A program made the translations under genes and the position numbers. The notes under the pieces are model-generated. The model worked only from the letters and a program-made list of their open reading frames with translations. It was not told the origin of the DNA and did no database searches. DNA of 64,000 bases from an uncultured Clostridia bacterium (GTDB lineage: Bacteria > Bacillota > Clostridia > Christensenellales > CAG-917). The DNA lies in contig CALVKQ010000005.1 of NCBI GenBank assembly GCA_944332815.1, positions 1-64,000 of the forward strand, in the 5' to 3' direction. The stretch's first letter is position 1. Each line of letters begins with the position of its first letter. Below, piece after piece: positions 41,321-50,069 of this stretch.

Positions 41321-41585
41321 TCATCTCTCTTTCACCGGCAGCCCGTTTATGGTCTCCTCGGGGTCTGCTCCGTCCTGAACGGAAACAACGCGGTAATACT
41401 CGCCGTATTCGTCCTCCTCTTTTTGGTAACTTACGCCGTTGTAGGAAACACTGTCCGCCCAGTCTGCCTCCGTTTCCGCCATCGTTGCCGCTCTTCCCGC
41501 CATTGTCATTACACGCCGCAAACGCCACGGCGAACACCGCCACGCAGCAAATGAGAGCCATAAGCAAACAGAGTTTTTTCTTCAT
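41321..41585 (-). pseudogene. Frameshifted small lipoprotein gene
   Basis: The 5' part encodes a clear lipoprotein signal (KKKLCLLMALICCVAVF, then FAAC) and a Gly/Asn linker (NDNGGKSGNDGGNGG). After this the frame runs into arginine-rich non-protein sequence. In the neighbouring frame an acidic, protein-like C-terminus appears (DWADSVSYNGVSYQKEED, then EYYRVVSVQDGADPEET) with a stop at 41321. A one- or two-base slip in the GGC-rich stretch near 41465-41495 would join them into about 85 residues. It could be a genuine mutation or an assembly error. The upstream region shares a motif with the membrane-protein cluster at 22.2 kb. Confidence 0.7.
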
Positions 41586-41636
41586 TTTCTCCTCCCTTTC
41601 GGCGCTTCCGCGCCGCCATTCTGGTCACTTTGTTTA

Positions 41637-41675
41637 TAAGTTACCCCTCTCCCCATTACGTCAAGCGTTTTCAAT
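41637..41675 (-). promoter_or_regulatory. Shared upstream motif, copy 2
   Basis: On the minus strand: TTGAAAACGCTTGACGTAA, then TGGGGAGAGGGGTAACTTAT. Nearly the same as 22300-22337. It lies about 50-90 bases upstream of the lipoprotein remnant. Confidence 0.6.
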
Positions 41676-41708
41676 GTATTTCACAAAACACTCAGATTTT
41701 TAATGTTA

Positions 41709-41860
41709 GCGAGGGTGTTACACCCTCGCGCTCCCATACTATTGCGTAACGTAAATAACATACTGTCGTGCGTGACTAAAAGCAATAGTCAGCCGTGCGC
41801 CAGCACCCGTGCGCTTAGCACCCACACCCCCGTACTATTGCGTAACGTGAGTAACAGACT
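41709..41860 (+). repeat. Hairpin plus GTACTATTGCG modules, copies 2 and 3
   Basis: A perfect hairpin GCGAGGGTGT/ACACCCTCGC (41709-41730) precedes TACTATTGCGTAACGTAA, ATAACATACTGTCGTGCG and CAATAGTCAGCCGTGCGC, matching 34950-35020 except for the hairpin. A shorter third copy of the TACTATTGCGTAACGTGAGT part follows at 41825-41860. Confidence 0.78.
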
Positions 41861-41876
41861 GAAACAGAAACGCATT

Positions 41877-42000
41877 GAAACCAATGGGGACGGGGTAAAG
41901 CCGGGGTCCCCATCTTTGATGGGGCTTGGGGGCGCAAATGTCCAATGATGGACAAAACGTGTCCCTCATTGGACATTTTTGCCCCGTCCCCATTTGTTTC
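41877..42000 (-). repeat. Family II three-stem palindromic element, copy 2 (124 bp)
   Basis: Outer stem 41877-41895 with 41982-42000 (18 of 19 paired), inner hairpin 41936-41954 with 41960-41978 (18 of 19), third stem CCCCATC/GATGGGG. It has the same length and junction bases as 35036-35159, read on the opposite strand, but a different sequence in all three stems. Confidence 0.88.
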
Positions 42001-42318
42001 GGAGTTGTATGCGAACTCAAACAACACTCGCTCAAAGTTCGTGGCATACTCAAAGAATATATAACTTGCCAACGTCCCTTGACATGGGAGTGTTGATCCC
42101 CCTCCTTCCCTTCGGGCTTTCCTCCCCCGTGCCGAAAGGGCTGTATTCCTCGCATCATGCAGGACTGACTTTCCGCCTCTTAAAAAGTTTGTTTCTTGCA
42201 CTCACATAATCAAGCGGAGGACTGCACCCACCGAGAACCCGGCACGGGCGGAGGAATTCGGCACTCGCGCACTACGCCCGTGTCTACTTAATGCTCCGTC
42301 GGCGCTCGGCGCTCAGGG

Positions 42319-42472
42319 GGACGCGCCGCGGCGTTCAAGCGGCGGCTTTGCCGCCTGTGAACGCTTGGCTGAGCGGCGCGCTGTTCCGTCTTCGAACAGG
42401 GGTAAGTAAAAATCAAGCACGCCCATAAAGAGTGTGTGTGGAGAATAGAGGCATTATTCCGCCTTCGAATGA
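42319..42472 (-). repeat. Family III module with branched hairpin, copy 2
   Basis: Reverse-complement match to 35223-35379. Hairpin arms are CGCGCCGC (42322-42329) with 42373-42380, CGTTCA (42332-42337) with 42358-42363, and GGCGGC (42341-42346) with 42350-42355. Confidence 0.82.
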
Positions 42473-42503
42473 GGGATGTCGAGAAACATCCGACCCAAAG
42501 AGC

Positions 42504-42630
42504 AAAAAGGGCAATATTTAGATGAGATGCGCGAAAAAGCCCCTTCCGCAAAAGGGAGCGTACTAAACCGTACGTGACCGCATTGCGGAAGGGGCTTTGA
42601 CAAAGCAGATCGCTAAATAGTGCCCTTTTT
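42504..42630. repeat. Family I palindromic element, copy D (127 bp, short-loop type)
   Basis: Terminal inverted repeat AAAAAGGGCA(A/C)TATTTAG (42504-42521 and 42613-42630, 17 of 18). A perfect 16-bp inner stem AAAGCCCCTTCCGCAA (42536-42551 with 42583-42598) encloses the loop GGGAGCGTACT...GTACGTGACC. The right arm is also coding sequence: it encodes the last residues and the stop codon of pyrB. Confidence 0.86.
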
Positions 42631-43722
42631 GACTCTGGTTTCGCAATACTCGCAGCGATATATCCCATGCGTCGCATCGCGCAGCGAGAACATTTGTTTG
42701 AGGTCGGTTTCCACGGCAGTGACGCACTTGGGATTGCCGCAACGGTAGTCGCCGAGGTCAGCGAGGGGGCGACGGACGGGATCGGGGAATGCGCCGCTTT
42801 CGGAGTCGGCAAGCAGTTTCAGGATGAGCGCCATGCGCATGAACTTGCCGTATTCCACCTGACGGAAATAACAGGCGCGAGGGTCGTCGTCCACGTCCAC
42901 GTTTATCTCCTTGACCCTGGGCAGCGGATGCATCACGCTCATATCCGCCTTTGCCGCTTTCATCTTTTCCGCGTTGAGGACGTAGCTGTCTTTCAATCTT
43001 TCGTACTCGTTGAGGTCGGAGAAGCGCTCGCGCTGGATACGCGTCATGTAAAGCACGTCGAGGTCCACGATGCAATCCTCTATCGTGCGGCATTCCGTCC
43101 ACTCCGCACCGCGCGGCTCCAATATCTCGTAACGCACGTAGTTGGGGATGGTGAGTTCGGGCGGAGAGATCATGACGAAACGGTTGCCCGGATAACGCGA
43201 GAGCGCGTTGATGAGGGAATGCACCGTCCTACCGTATTTTAGGTCGCCACAAATGCCCACCGTTAGATGATCCAGTCTGCCGTGGCGGTTTTTGACGGTG
43301 AGCAGATCGGCGAGCGTCTGCGTGGGGTGGCAGTGCCCTCCGTCGCCGGCATTGACCACGGGGACTATGCTGCGCTGGGACGCCGCGAGCGCCGCCCCTT
43401 CGAGAGGATGACGCATCGCGATGATGTCCGCATACGCTCCCACCGTGCGGATGGTGTCCATGACGCTCTCCCCTTTTGTGGTGGAGCTGTCGGAGGAGGA
43501 GGCAAACCCCAGTGTGCTGCCGCCCAGTTCCAGCATGGCCGCCTCGAAACTCAACCTCGTTCTCGTGGAAGGCTCGAAAAACAGCGTGGCTATCTTCTTG
43601 CCTTCGCAGGCGTGGGCGTACTTCTCCCTGTGCGCCATGATATCCTCCGCAACGGCGATGAGCTCGTCTATCTCATTCGTGCTCAGGTCGGAGATGTCAA
43701 ACAGATGTCTTATCTTCTTCAT
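42613..43722 (-). CDS. pyrB: Aspartate carbamoyltransferase with C-terminal PyrI-type zinc domain
   Basis: 369 aa; normal catalytic chains are about 310. The catalytic core shows FFEPSTRTRLSFE (carbamoyl-phosphate loop), HCHPTQTLADLL and VMHPLPRVKEI. The extra C-terminal ~60 residues carry CGNPKC (Cys 328 and 333) and CEYC (Cys 357 and 360): the C-x4-C-x23-C-x2-C spacing equals the zinc site of the E. coli regulatory chain PyrI. The nucleotide-binding half of PyrI is absent. Zinc-domain contact without allosteric CTP control is therefore likely (inference). Last gene of the UMP operon. The final KKGTI and stop lie in a palindromic repeat. Confidence 0.93.
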   Translation of the reverse strand: MKKIRHLFDISDLSTNEIDELIAVAEDIMAHREKYAHACEGKKIATLFFEPSTRTRLSFEAAMLELGGSTLGFASSSDSSTTKGESVMDTIRTVGAYADIIAMRHPLEGAALAASQRSIVPVVNAGDGGHCHPTQTLADLLTVKNRHGRLDHLTVGICGDLKYGRTVHSLINALSRYPGNRFVMISPPELTIPNYVRYEILEPRGAEWTECRTIEDCIVDLDVLYMTRIQRERFSDLNEYERLKDSYVLNAEKMKAAKADMSVMHPLPRVKEINVDVDDDPRACYFRQVEYGKFMRMALILKLLADSESGAFPDPVRRPLADLGDYRCGNPKCVTAVETDLKQMFSLRDATHGIYRCEYCETRVKKGTI

Positions 43723-43781
43723 AACAATATCTCGTGTTTATGTGCGCAAAACGCGCACTTAACCGCAGAATTCGGCGGTTT

Positions 43782-44423
43782 TTACTTTTTTATCCAGCTT
43801 TCGTCGGAAGGGTCGTCGCGGAAGGCGAGGATCTTGCCGCGGTCTTCCGCGCGGATGTATCCCTCTTCGACGGCGACGTCCATAAGTTCGTCCAGGTCGC
43901 AAAGGCTGAACGCTTTTACGTCGGCGGCGGCAAGTTTCTCCTTGCCTGCTTTCATGCCGTAGGTGAATATGCTCACCATGCCAATGACGTCCGCGCCCTC
44001 TTCGCGCAAGGCGTCCACCACTTCCAGCGAACTCTTTGCCGTGGAGATAAGGTCCTCCACCACCACGACCTTCTGTCCTTTTTCGAGTTTGCCCTCTATG
44101 CGGTTGGTCCTGCCGTGATCCTTTGCTCCGGAGCGGACGTAGCCCATGGGCAGCCCGGTGATATGTGCCATTATCGCGGCGTGCGCGATGCCTGCCGTCG
44201 CCGTGCCCATCAACACTTCGCATTCGGGGAACTTCTCTTTCACGAGCGCGACAAGCCCTTCTTCCACCGCGGTGCGCACTTCGGGGGCTGTGAGCGTGAG
44301 GCGGTTATCGCAATATATCGGGCTCTTTATGCCGCTCGCCCAAGTGAAAGGCTCGTCGGGACGGAGGAACACCGCTCCTATCTTCAAAAGTCCTTTCGCC
44401 ACTGTCTTTTTGATGTCCTGCAT
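43782..44423 (-). CDS. pyrE: Orotate phosphoribosyltransferase
   Basis: 213 aa. Joins orotate and PRPP to give OMP. The N-terminal [13 protein letters not shown] is the orotate/PRPP-contacting segment, [17 protein letters not shown] the flexible catalytic loop, and [14 protein letters not shown] the PRPP-binding motif near residue 122. AAGGAGAT precedes the ATG. It sits 126 bases after pyrF and 59 before pyrB, the widest gaps in the operon. Confidence 0.96.
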   Translation of the reverse strand: MQDIKKTVAKGLLKIGAVFLRPDEPFTWASGIKSPIYCDNRLTLTAPEVRTAVEEGLVALVKEKFPECEVLMGTATAGIAHAAIMAHITGLPMGYVRSGAKDHGRTNRIEGKLEKGQKVVVVEDLISTAKSSLEVVDALREEGADVIGMVSIFTYGMKAGKEKLAAADVKAFSLCDLDELMDVAVEEGYIRAEDRGKILAFRDDPSDESWIKK

Positions 44424-44549
44424 AGCTATCTCCTTATGTCGTTTTCGTCAAAACGCAAACCGTTACATCGCGTCGTCTTTCCGCCGGGCTCTTCCTCGCG
44501 TTGCCCACGCGAGAGCGCCCGACTCTTTCGTCCGTCTGCCGGGGCGCGT

Positions 44550-45257
44550 TCAGCCGTCGCAAAACTCCGAAACGCAGCGACGGTACGCGGCAACGGGGTC
44601 CGCCGCCGCGGTGACGGGACGCCCGACCACTATGTAATCGGACCCGAGCTCGCGCGCTTTCGCCGGGGTGGTGACGCGCACCTGATCTCCTTTGGACGCG
44701 TCGTCGAAACGTATGCCCGGAGTGACGGTAAGGAAGTCCTTTCCGCACACGGAATGCACCTTGTCCGCCTCCAAGGGGGAGCACACCACGCCGTCCAGCC
44801 CTGCCAAAGCGGCGTTGGAGGCGTAATGCATGACCGTCTGATCGAGAGGACGGTCTATCCACAATTCGCGGTGCATGACCTCCTCGCCGGTGGAAGTGAG
44901 CTGCGTCACGGCAATGAGCAGCGGACGGGTGCCGTCCGCCCTCGTGAGCCCTTCGAGCGCCGCTTTCATCATCGCGATGCCGCCGCCGGCGTGCAGGTTG
45001 CACATGTCCGCATCCAGGGCGGAAAGCACCGCCATGCTGCGCTTCACGGTGTTGGGGATGTCGTGCAGTTTAAGGTCGAGGAAGACCTTATGTCCGCGCC
45101 GCTTGACCTCACGGACCACGGCGGCGCCTTCGGCGTAAAACAGCTCCATCCCTATCTTGACAAAAGGCTTCCGCTGCTCCCCGTCAAACTTGTCGAGGAA
45201 AGCGAAGACCTCCTGTGCGGAAGGAAAATCCAATGCGATGATGACATCCTTGCCCAT
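44550..45257 (-). CDS. pyrF: Orotidine 5'-phosphate decarboxylase
   Basis: 235 aa. Decarboxylates OMP to UMP. IIALDFPSAQEVFAFLDKF opens the barrel. The catalytic Lys-Asp set is in FLDLKLHDIPNTVKRSM, and the phosphate gripper in LTVTPGIRF and YIVVGRPVTAAADP. ATG 45257 starts five bases after the pyrD stop; no clear RBS lies there, so coupling to pyrD translation is likely. A much longer upstream frame lies inside pyrD and was rejected. Confidence 0.95.
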   Translation of the reverse strand: MGKDVIIALDFPSAQEVFAFLDKFDGEQRKPFVKIGMELFYAEGAAVVREVKRRGHKVFLDLKLHDIPNTVKRSMAVLSALDADMCNLHAGGGIAMMKAALEGLTRADGTRPLLIAVTQLTSTGEEVMHRELWIDRPLDQTVMHYASNAALAGLDGVVCSPLEADKVHSVCGKDFLTVTPGIRFDDASKGDQVRVTTPAKARELGSDYIVVGRPVTAAADPVAAYRRCVSEFCDG

Positions 45258-45262
45258 TACGT

Positions 45263-46183
45263 TCACTCGGCGTTCACGACGCCTACTATCTCCTTCAAAG
45301 AATTTATTCCGAGCTCCTCCATGACGTCGGGAAGCTCTTCCGCTATGCGCTTGCACGCGTAGGGGTCCACCAAATTCGCCGCGCCCACCTGCACCGCGGT
45401 CGCGCCTGCCATCATCATCTCGATGACGTCGCGCGCCGAACAAACTCCGCCTATCCCCATGACGGGAACGTCCACGGCACGGGCGACTTCGTTGACCATG
45501 CGCACCGCGACGGGGAAGACCGCAGGTCCGCTGAACCCACCCGTCCTGACGGAAATGACGGGACGTCGCGTGCGCAGGTCTATACGCATCCCCACCAGCG
45601 TATTGATGAGAGAAAGCGCGTCCGCGCCGCCGTCGCACACCGCGCGCGCCATGTCGGCTATGCTTGTGACGTTCGGGCTCAACTTGACGATAAGCGGCTT
45701 TTTAAGATGCTTTTTGACGCTGTAAACCAGCTTTTTTGCGACATTCGCGTCCGTGCCGAACGCCATTCCGCCCCCCTTCACGTTGGGGCAGCTTATGTTG
45801 AGTTCCACCGCGAAGACCTTGTCGCAGTCGTTGAATGCCGCCGCGGTCTGCACGTATTCTTCCTCGCTGTGTCCGCCCACATTGGCTATGACTTTGCCCT
45901 CGTACACGGCGGAAAGGCGAGGTAGTTCCTCTTCTATCACGGCGCGCACTCCGGGATTTTGCAAGCCTATCGCGTTGATGAGCCCTGCCGTGCACTCCGC
46001 TATCCTGGGGAGCGGATTGCCGTAACGCGCCTCGGCGGTGGTCCCTTTCAGGCTCATGGAACCGAGGATGTTGAGGTCGTAATACTCGGCAAATTCCCAG
46101 CCGAACCCGAAAGTTCCGCTCGCAGGGACGACGGGATTTTTCATCTCATGGCCGAGAAAGTCTATCGCCGTATTTTTCACCAT
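45263..46183 (-). CDS. pyrD: Dihydroorotate dehydrogenase B catalytic subunit
   Basis: 306 aa. FMN enzyme oxidising dihydroorotate. Class 1B is indicated by the adjacent pyrK and the catalytic cysteine in VELNISCPNVKGGG. NPVVPASGTFGFG, INAIGLQNPGV and GIGGVCSARDVIEMM are family signatures. The ATG at 46183 overlaps the pyrK end by seven bases; a longer frame inside pyrK was rejected. Confidence 0.96.
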   Translation of the reverse strand: MVKNTAIDFLGHEMKNPVVPASGTFGFGWEFAEYYDLNILGSMSLKGTTAEARYGNPLPRIAECTAGLINAIGLQNPGVRAVIEEELPRLSAVYEGKVIANVGGHSEEEYVQTAAAFNDCDKVFAVELNISCPNVKGGGMAFGTDANVAKKLVYSVKKHLKKPLIVKLSPNVTSIADMARAVCDGGADALSLINTLVGMRIDLRTRRPVISVRTGGFSGPAVFPVAVRMVNEVARAVDVPVMGIGGVCSARDVIEMMMAGATAVQVGAANLVDPYACKRIAEELPDVMEELGINSLKEIVGVVNAE

Positions 46184-46890
46184 ATCACCTCCGCCGCCTC
46201 GAACACGGGACCTTCCTTGCAAACGCGCGCATATCCTTTCGACGTGCGTATGCTACACCCCATGCACGCGCCGAAGCCGCAGCCCATGCGCGCCTCCATA
46301 CTCACCTGACCGCTGCCGCAGGCTTGCGCCGCCGCGCGCAGCATGACGACGGGGCCGCAGGCGTAAAAGCGGTCGTGAGGTATGTCCGCCGCCGCGGAAA
46401 CGGCGTTGCCTTTCACCCCCACGCTGCCGTCGTCGGTGGCGACGGTCACATCGCAGTAGCGTGAAAACTCCTCCGCGTAATATATCTCCTCCGCGTTGCG
46501 GAAGCCCAGCACCGCGACGGGGCGTATACCCGACGCCGCAAAGTCTTTCGCCAACCTGAAAAGCGGCGCGCAGCCTATGCCTCCGCCGAGCAGCAAAGGT
46601 CTTTTCGCCGAGCAGTCGAACCCGTTGCCGAGGCAGGTCAGGGCGTCTATCTTCTCGCCGGGCTGCACGGTGCGGAGCTGTTTCGTGCCCTCTCCCACCT
46701 GTTTGACGATGAGGGTGAGCACGCCGTCCTCCCAGTCCGCGACGCTGATGGGGCGGCGCAGGAAAAACCCGGGAACGGCGAGCTCAACGAACTGTCCGGC
46801 GCGCATTTCGCTTGCGCCGGAGAGTTTGAGCTCATACACCGACCCGTTGAGGGTGCGGCAGGAGAGGACTTCGAGCAGTTCTTTTTTCAT
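46177..46890 (-). CDS. pyrK: Dihydroorotate dehydrogenase electron-transfer subunit PyrK
   Basis: 237 aa. Carries FAD and a [2Fe-2S] cluster to pass electrons from PyrD to NAD+. FAD-binding FFLRRPISVADWEDG, NAD-binding LLLGGGIGCAPLF, and C-terminal cluster cysteines in CGFGACMGCSIRT and VCKEGPVF. The start overlaps the carB stop by one base. Confidence 0.95.
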   Translation of the reverse strand: MKKELLEVLSCRTLNGSVYELKLSGASEMRAGQFVELAVPGFFLRRPISVADWEDGVLTLIVKQVGEGTKQLRTVQPGEKIDALTCLGNGFDCSAKRPLLLGGGIGCAPLFRLAKDFAASGIRPVAVLGFRNAEEIYYAEEFSRYCDVTVATDDGSVGVKGNAVSAAADIPHDRFYACGPVVMLRAAAQACGSGQVSMEARMGCGFGACMGCSIRTSKGYARVCKEGPVFEAAEVIW

Positions 46891-49800
46891 CAGCAGATGG
46901 TGCTGACCCTGAAGGTCATGTCTTCCAGCACGTCGAGGAGCGCTTCGACGGTGTCCTGCGACGTGAACAGCGTGACGTTGTTCTCGACCGCGGCGCGGCG
47001 GATCTCGTAGCCGTCGCGTTTAGTGCTTTCCTCGTTGAGGTCGCGCGTGTTGATGACGTAGGTGACGTGCCCCTTCCTGATGCTGTCGAGTATCTCGTCG
47101 CTGCCTTCGCTTATCTTGGCTTTGGAACGGGCGCGGATGCCGTGCTCGTGCAAGAAGTCCGCCGTCCCCTTGGTGGCTTCGATGTTGAAACCGAGGTCAT
47201 AGAATCTCCTTGCGATGGGCAGGAACGCCTCCTTGTCGCAGTCGGCGATGGTGAGGAACACCGTGCCGTAGTTCTGCATGCTCATGCCGGAGGCTTTGAG
47301 CGCCTTATAGAGCGCGCGTTTCATGGAGGTGTCGTAGCCTATCGCTTCGCCCGTGGACTTCATCTCCGGCGAGAGATAGACCTCCATCCCCTTTATCTTG
47401 GAGAAGGAGAACGCAGGCGCTTTGACGTACCACCTGTCCGGCTCCTTTTCGGGATAGACGGAGGTGAAGCCCTGTTCTTTGAGGGAGATGCCCAGCATGA
47501 CTTTGGTGCCGATGTCCGCAAGGGAGTAGCCGGAGGACTTGGAGATGAAAGGCACCGTCCTGGACGAACGGGGATTGACCTCTATCACGTAGACGTCCTC
47601 TTTGTCGTCCACTATGAACTGGATGTTGTAAAGCCCGACGATGCCTATGCCCAACCCCAGCTTGACGGTGTAGTCGATTATCTTCTTTTTCGCCTCTTCG
47701 CTGACGCTGAACGTGGGATAAACGCTTATGCTGTCGCCGGAGTGCACGCCCGTGCGTTCGATGTGCTGCATGATGGCGGGGCAGAAAACGTCCTTGCCGT
47801 CGCACACCGCGTCGACTTCGAGCTCCTTGCCGAGGATGTACTTGTCCACCAGAATGGCGTGACCGGTTTCCAACGCCGCCGCGGAACGCAGATATTTGCC
47901 GAGCGCCTCCGGAGTGGACGCGATCTGCATCTGTCTGCCGCCGAGCACGTAGCTGGGACGCACCAGCACGGGATATCCTATCCTCTCCGCGACTTTGAGC
48001 CCGTCTTCCACCGTGAACACCGCCTCGCCCTTGGGCTGGGGGATGTGCAAGTCGTTGAGTATCTTCTCAAAGCAGTCGCGGTCCTCCGCATTGCGGATGG
48101 CGCCGACGTCCGTGCCTATTATCTTCACGCCCAGCGCGTCCAGCTTGTCCGCGAGGTTGATGGCGGTCTGACCGCCCAACGACACGACCACGCCGTCCGG
48201 CTTTTCCAGCTCGATGACGTTCATCACGTCCTCGACGGTGAGCGGCTCGAAATAGAGCTTGTCGGAAGTGGTGTAGTCGGTGGACACCGTTTCGGGGTTA
48301 TTGTTGATGATGATGGCTTCGTAACCTGCCTCGCGGATGGTCCAGATGGCGTGGACGGTGGAGTAATCGAACTCGATGCCCTGCCCTATCCTGATGGGTC
48401 CGGAGCCGAGCACGATTATCTTCTTGCGGTCGCTGACCACGCTCTCCTGCTCCTCCTCGTAGGTGGAGTAGAAGTAAGGCACATAGCTTTCGAACTCCCC
48501 TGCGCAGGTGTCTATCATCTTGTAGACGGGCATGATGCCCAGTTCTCTGCGCTTCAGGAATATCTCTTCCTCCGTGGACTTCCACACTTTGGCGAGGTAC
48601 TTGTCCGAAAAACCGCGGCGCTTGGCTTCCTTGAACACGGCGACGTCGAAGGGATTGGCTTTGACCACCGTTTCAAACTCCACTATCTCGCGTATCTTTT
48701 CCAGGAAGAACATATCTATCTTGGTGCTGGACGCGATGAGCCCGATGTCGCCGCCGCGCTCGAAGAGCTCCGCGATCGCGAACAGTCTGTCGTCCGTGCA
48801 ATCCTTGATGTAGTCGTAAAGTTCCTGCCTGGTCCAGGTGTCGAACTTGGGGATCCAGATGTGTATCGCGCCTATTTCGAGCGAACGGAGCGCTTTGAGC
48901 AGGCTCTCTTCAAAGGTCCTGCCTATGCTCATGACCTCGCCCGTCGCCTTCATCTGCGTGCCCAGTTTGTTGGAGGCGGTGTCGAACTTGTCGAAGGGGA
49001 AGCGCGCCACTTTGGTGACGATGTAATCCAGCGCGGGCTCGAACGACGCAGGCGTGTTGGCGAGTTTTATCTCGTCCAGATGCATGCCGAGCGCGACTTT
49101 TGCCGTCACTCTCGCGATGGGATAGCCGCTCGCCTTGGACGCCAGCGCGGAGGAGCGCGACACCCTGGGGTTGACCTCTATGAGGTAATATTTGAAGGAG
49201 TGCGGATCCAGCGCGAACTGGACGTTGCAACCGCCCTCGATCTTAAGCTCGCGGATTATCTTCAATGCGCTGTTGCGCAGCATCTGAACCTCTTTGTTGG
49301 TGAGGGTCTGCGCAGGCGCGACCACTATGCTGTCGCCGGTATGCACGCCGACGGGGTCGAGGTTCTCCATGCTGCATATCGCGACGGCGGTGTCGTTGGC
49401 GTCGCGCATGACTTCGAACTCTATCTCCTTGAAGCCCTTGACGCTCTTTTCCACCAGCACCTGCCCGACGGGAGAGAGCTGCAACGCGTTCTTCATTATC
49501 TCGCACAGTTCCTCTTCGTTTTCGGCAAAGCCGCCGCCCGTGCCGCCCAGAGTGAACGCCGGACGCAGCACCACGGGATAACCGATGTTGAGCGCCGCTT
49601 CCTTGGCCTCCTCTATGCTGTACGTTATCTGCGAAGGGATGACGGGCTCGCCTATGCGCAGGCACATCTCCTTGAATTTTTCGCGGTCCTCCGCCATTTC
49701 GATGCTTTCAAGCGACGTTCCGAGCAGTTTAACGTTGCATTCGTCCAAAACGCCGCTGTGCGCAAGTTTCATCGCGAGGTTGAGCCCCGTCTGTCCGCCG

Positions 49801-50069
49801 AGCGCGGGGACGATGGCGTCGGGGCGTTCGTAGCGGATTATGCGCGCCACGTATTCGAGGGTGAGCGGCTCCATGTATATCTTGTCCGCCATCATCTTGT
49901 CCGTCATTATGGTGGCAGGATTGGAGTTGGCGAGCACCACTTCGTAGCCCTCCTCTTTCAGGGCTATGCAAGCCTGCGTCCCGGCGTAGTCGAACTCCGC
50001 CGCCTGCCCTATGACGATGGGGCCGGAACCTATGACCAACACTTTCTTGATATCCGTTCTCTTAGGCAT
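46890..50069 (-). CDS. carB: Carbamoyl-phosphate synthase large subunit
   Basis: 1059 aa, full length with two ATP-grasp halves: VLVIGSGPIVIGQAAEFDYAG at the N-terminus and VLGSGPIRIGQGIEFDYSTV near residue 550, each followed by NPETVSTDY-type loops. The C-terminal ~130 residues form the MGS-like allosteric domain. Makes carbamoyl phosphate from ammonia delivered by CarA, bicarbonate and two ATP. Overlaps carA by eight bases. Confidence 0.97.
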   Translation of the reverse strand: MPKRTDIKKVLVIGSGPIVIGQAAEFDYAGTQACIALKEEGYEVVLANSNPATIMTDKMMADKIYMEPLTLEYVARIIRYERPDAIVPALGGQTGLNLAMKLAHSGVLDECNVKLLGTSLESIEMAEDREKFKEMCLRIGEPVIPSQITYSIEEAKEAALNIGYPVVLRPAFTLGGTGGGFAENEEELCEIMKNALQLSPVGQVLVEKSVKGFKEIEFEVMRDANDTAVAICSMENLDPVGVHTGDSIVVAPAQTLTNKEVQMLRNSALKIIRELKIEGGCNVQFALDPHSFKYYLIEVNPRVSRSSALASKASGYPIARVTAKVALGMHLDEIKLANTPASFEPALDYIVTKVARFPFDKFDTASNKLGTQMKATGEVMSIGRTFEESLLKALRSLEIGAIHIWIPKFDTWTRQELYDYIKDCTDDRLFAIAELFERGGDIGLIASSTKIDMFFLEKIREIVEFETVVKANPFDVAVFKEAKRRGFSDKYLAKVWKSTEEEIFLKRRELGIMPVYKMIDTCAGEFESYVPYFYSTYEEEQESVVSDRKKIIVLGSGPIRIGQGIEFDYSTVHAIWTIREAGYEAIIINNNPETVSTDYTTSDKLYFEPLTVEDVMNVIELEKPDGVVVSLGGQTAINLADKLDALGVKIIGTDVGAIRNAEDRDCFEKILNDLHIPQPKGEAVFTVEDGLKVAERIGYPVLVRPSYVLGGRQMQIASTPEALGKYLRSAAALETGHAILVDKYILGKELEVDAVCDGKDVFCPAIMQHIERTGVHSGDSISVYPTFSVSEEAKKKIIDYTVKLGLGIGIVGLYNIQFIVDDKEDVYVIEVNPRSSRTVPFISKSSGYSLADIGTKVMLGISLKEQGFTSVYPEKEPDRWYVKAPAFSFSKIKGMEVYLSPEMKSTGEAIGYDTSMKRALYKALKASGMSMQNYGTVFLTIADCDKEAFLPIARRFYDLGFNIEATKGTADFLHEHGIRARSKAKISEGSDEILDSIRKGHVTYVINTRDLNEESTKRDGYEIRRAAVENNVTLFTSQDTVEALLDVLEDMTFRVSTIC

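Larger units (their letters stand above)
41586..42612. other. Intergenic repeat island 3
   Basis: About 1 kb without a credible gene, upstream of the lipoprotein remnant and downstream of pyrB. It contains a shared promoter-like motif (41637-41675), two GTACTATTGCG modules (41709-41823, 41825-41860), a family II element (41877-42000), a segment near 42075-42110 matching 35758-35790 in inverse orientation (CGAAGGGAAGGAGGGG and AACACTCCCATG), a family III module (42319-42472) and family I copy D (42504-42630). Confidence 0.8.
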
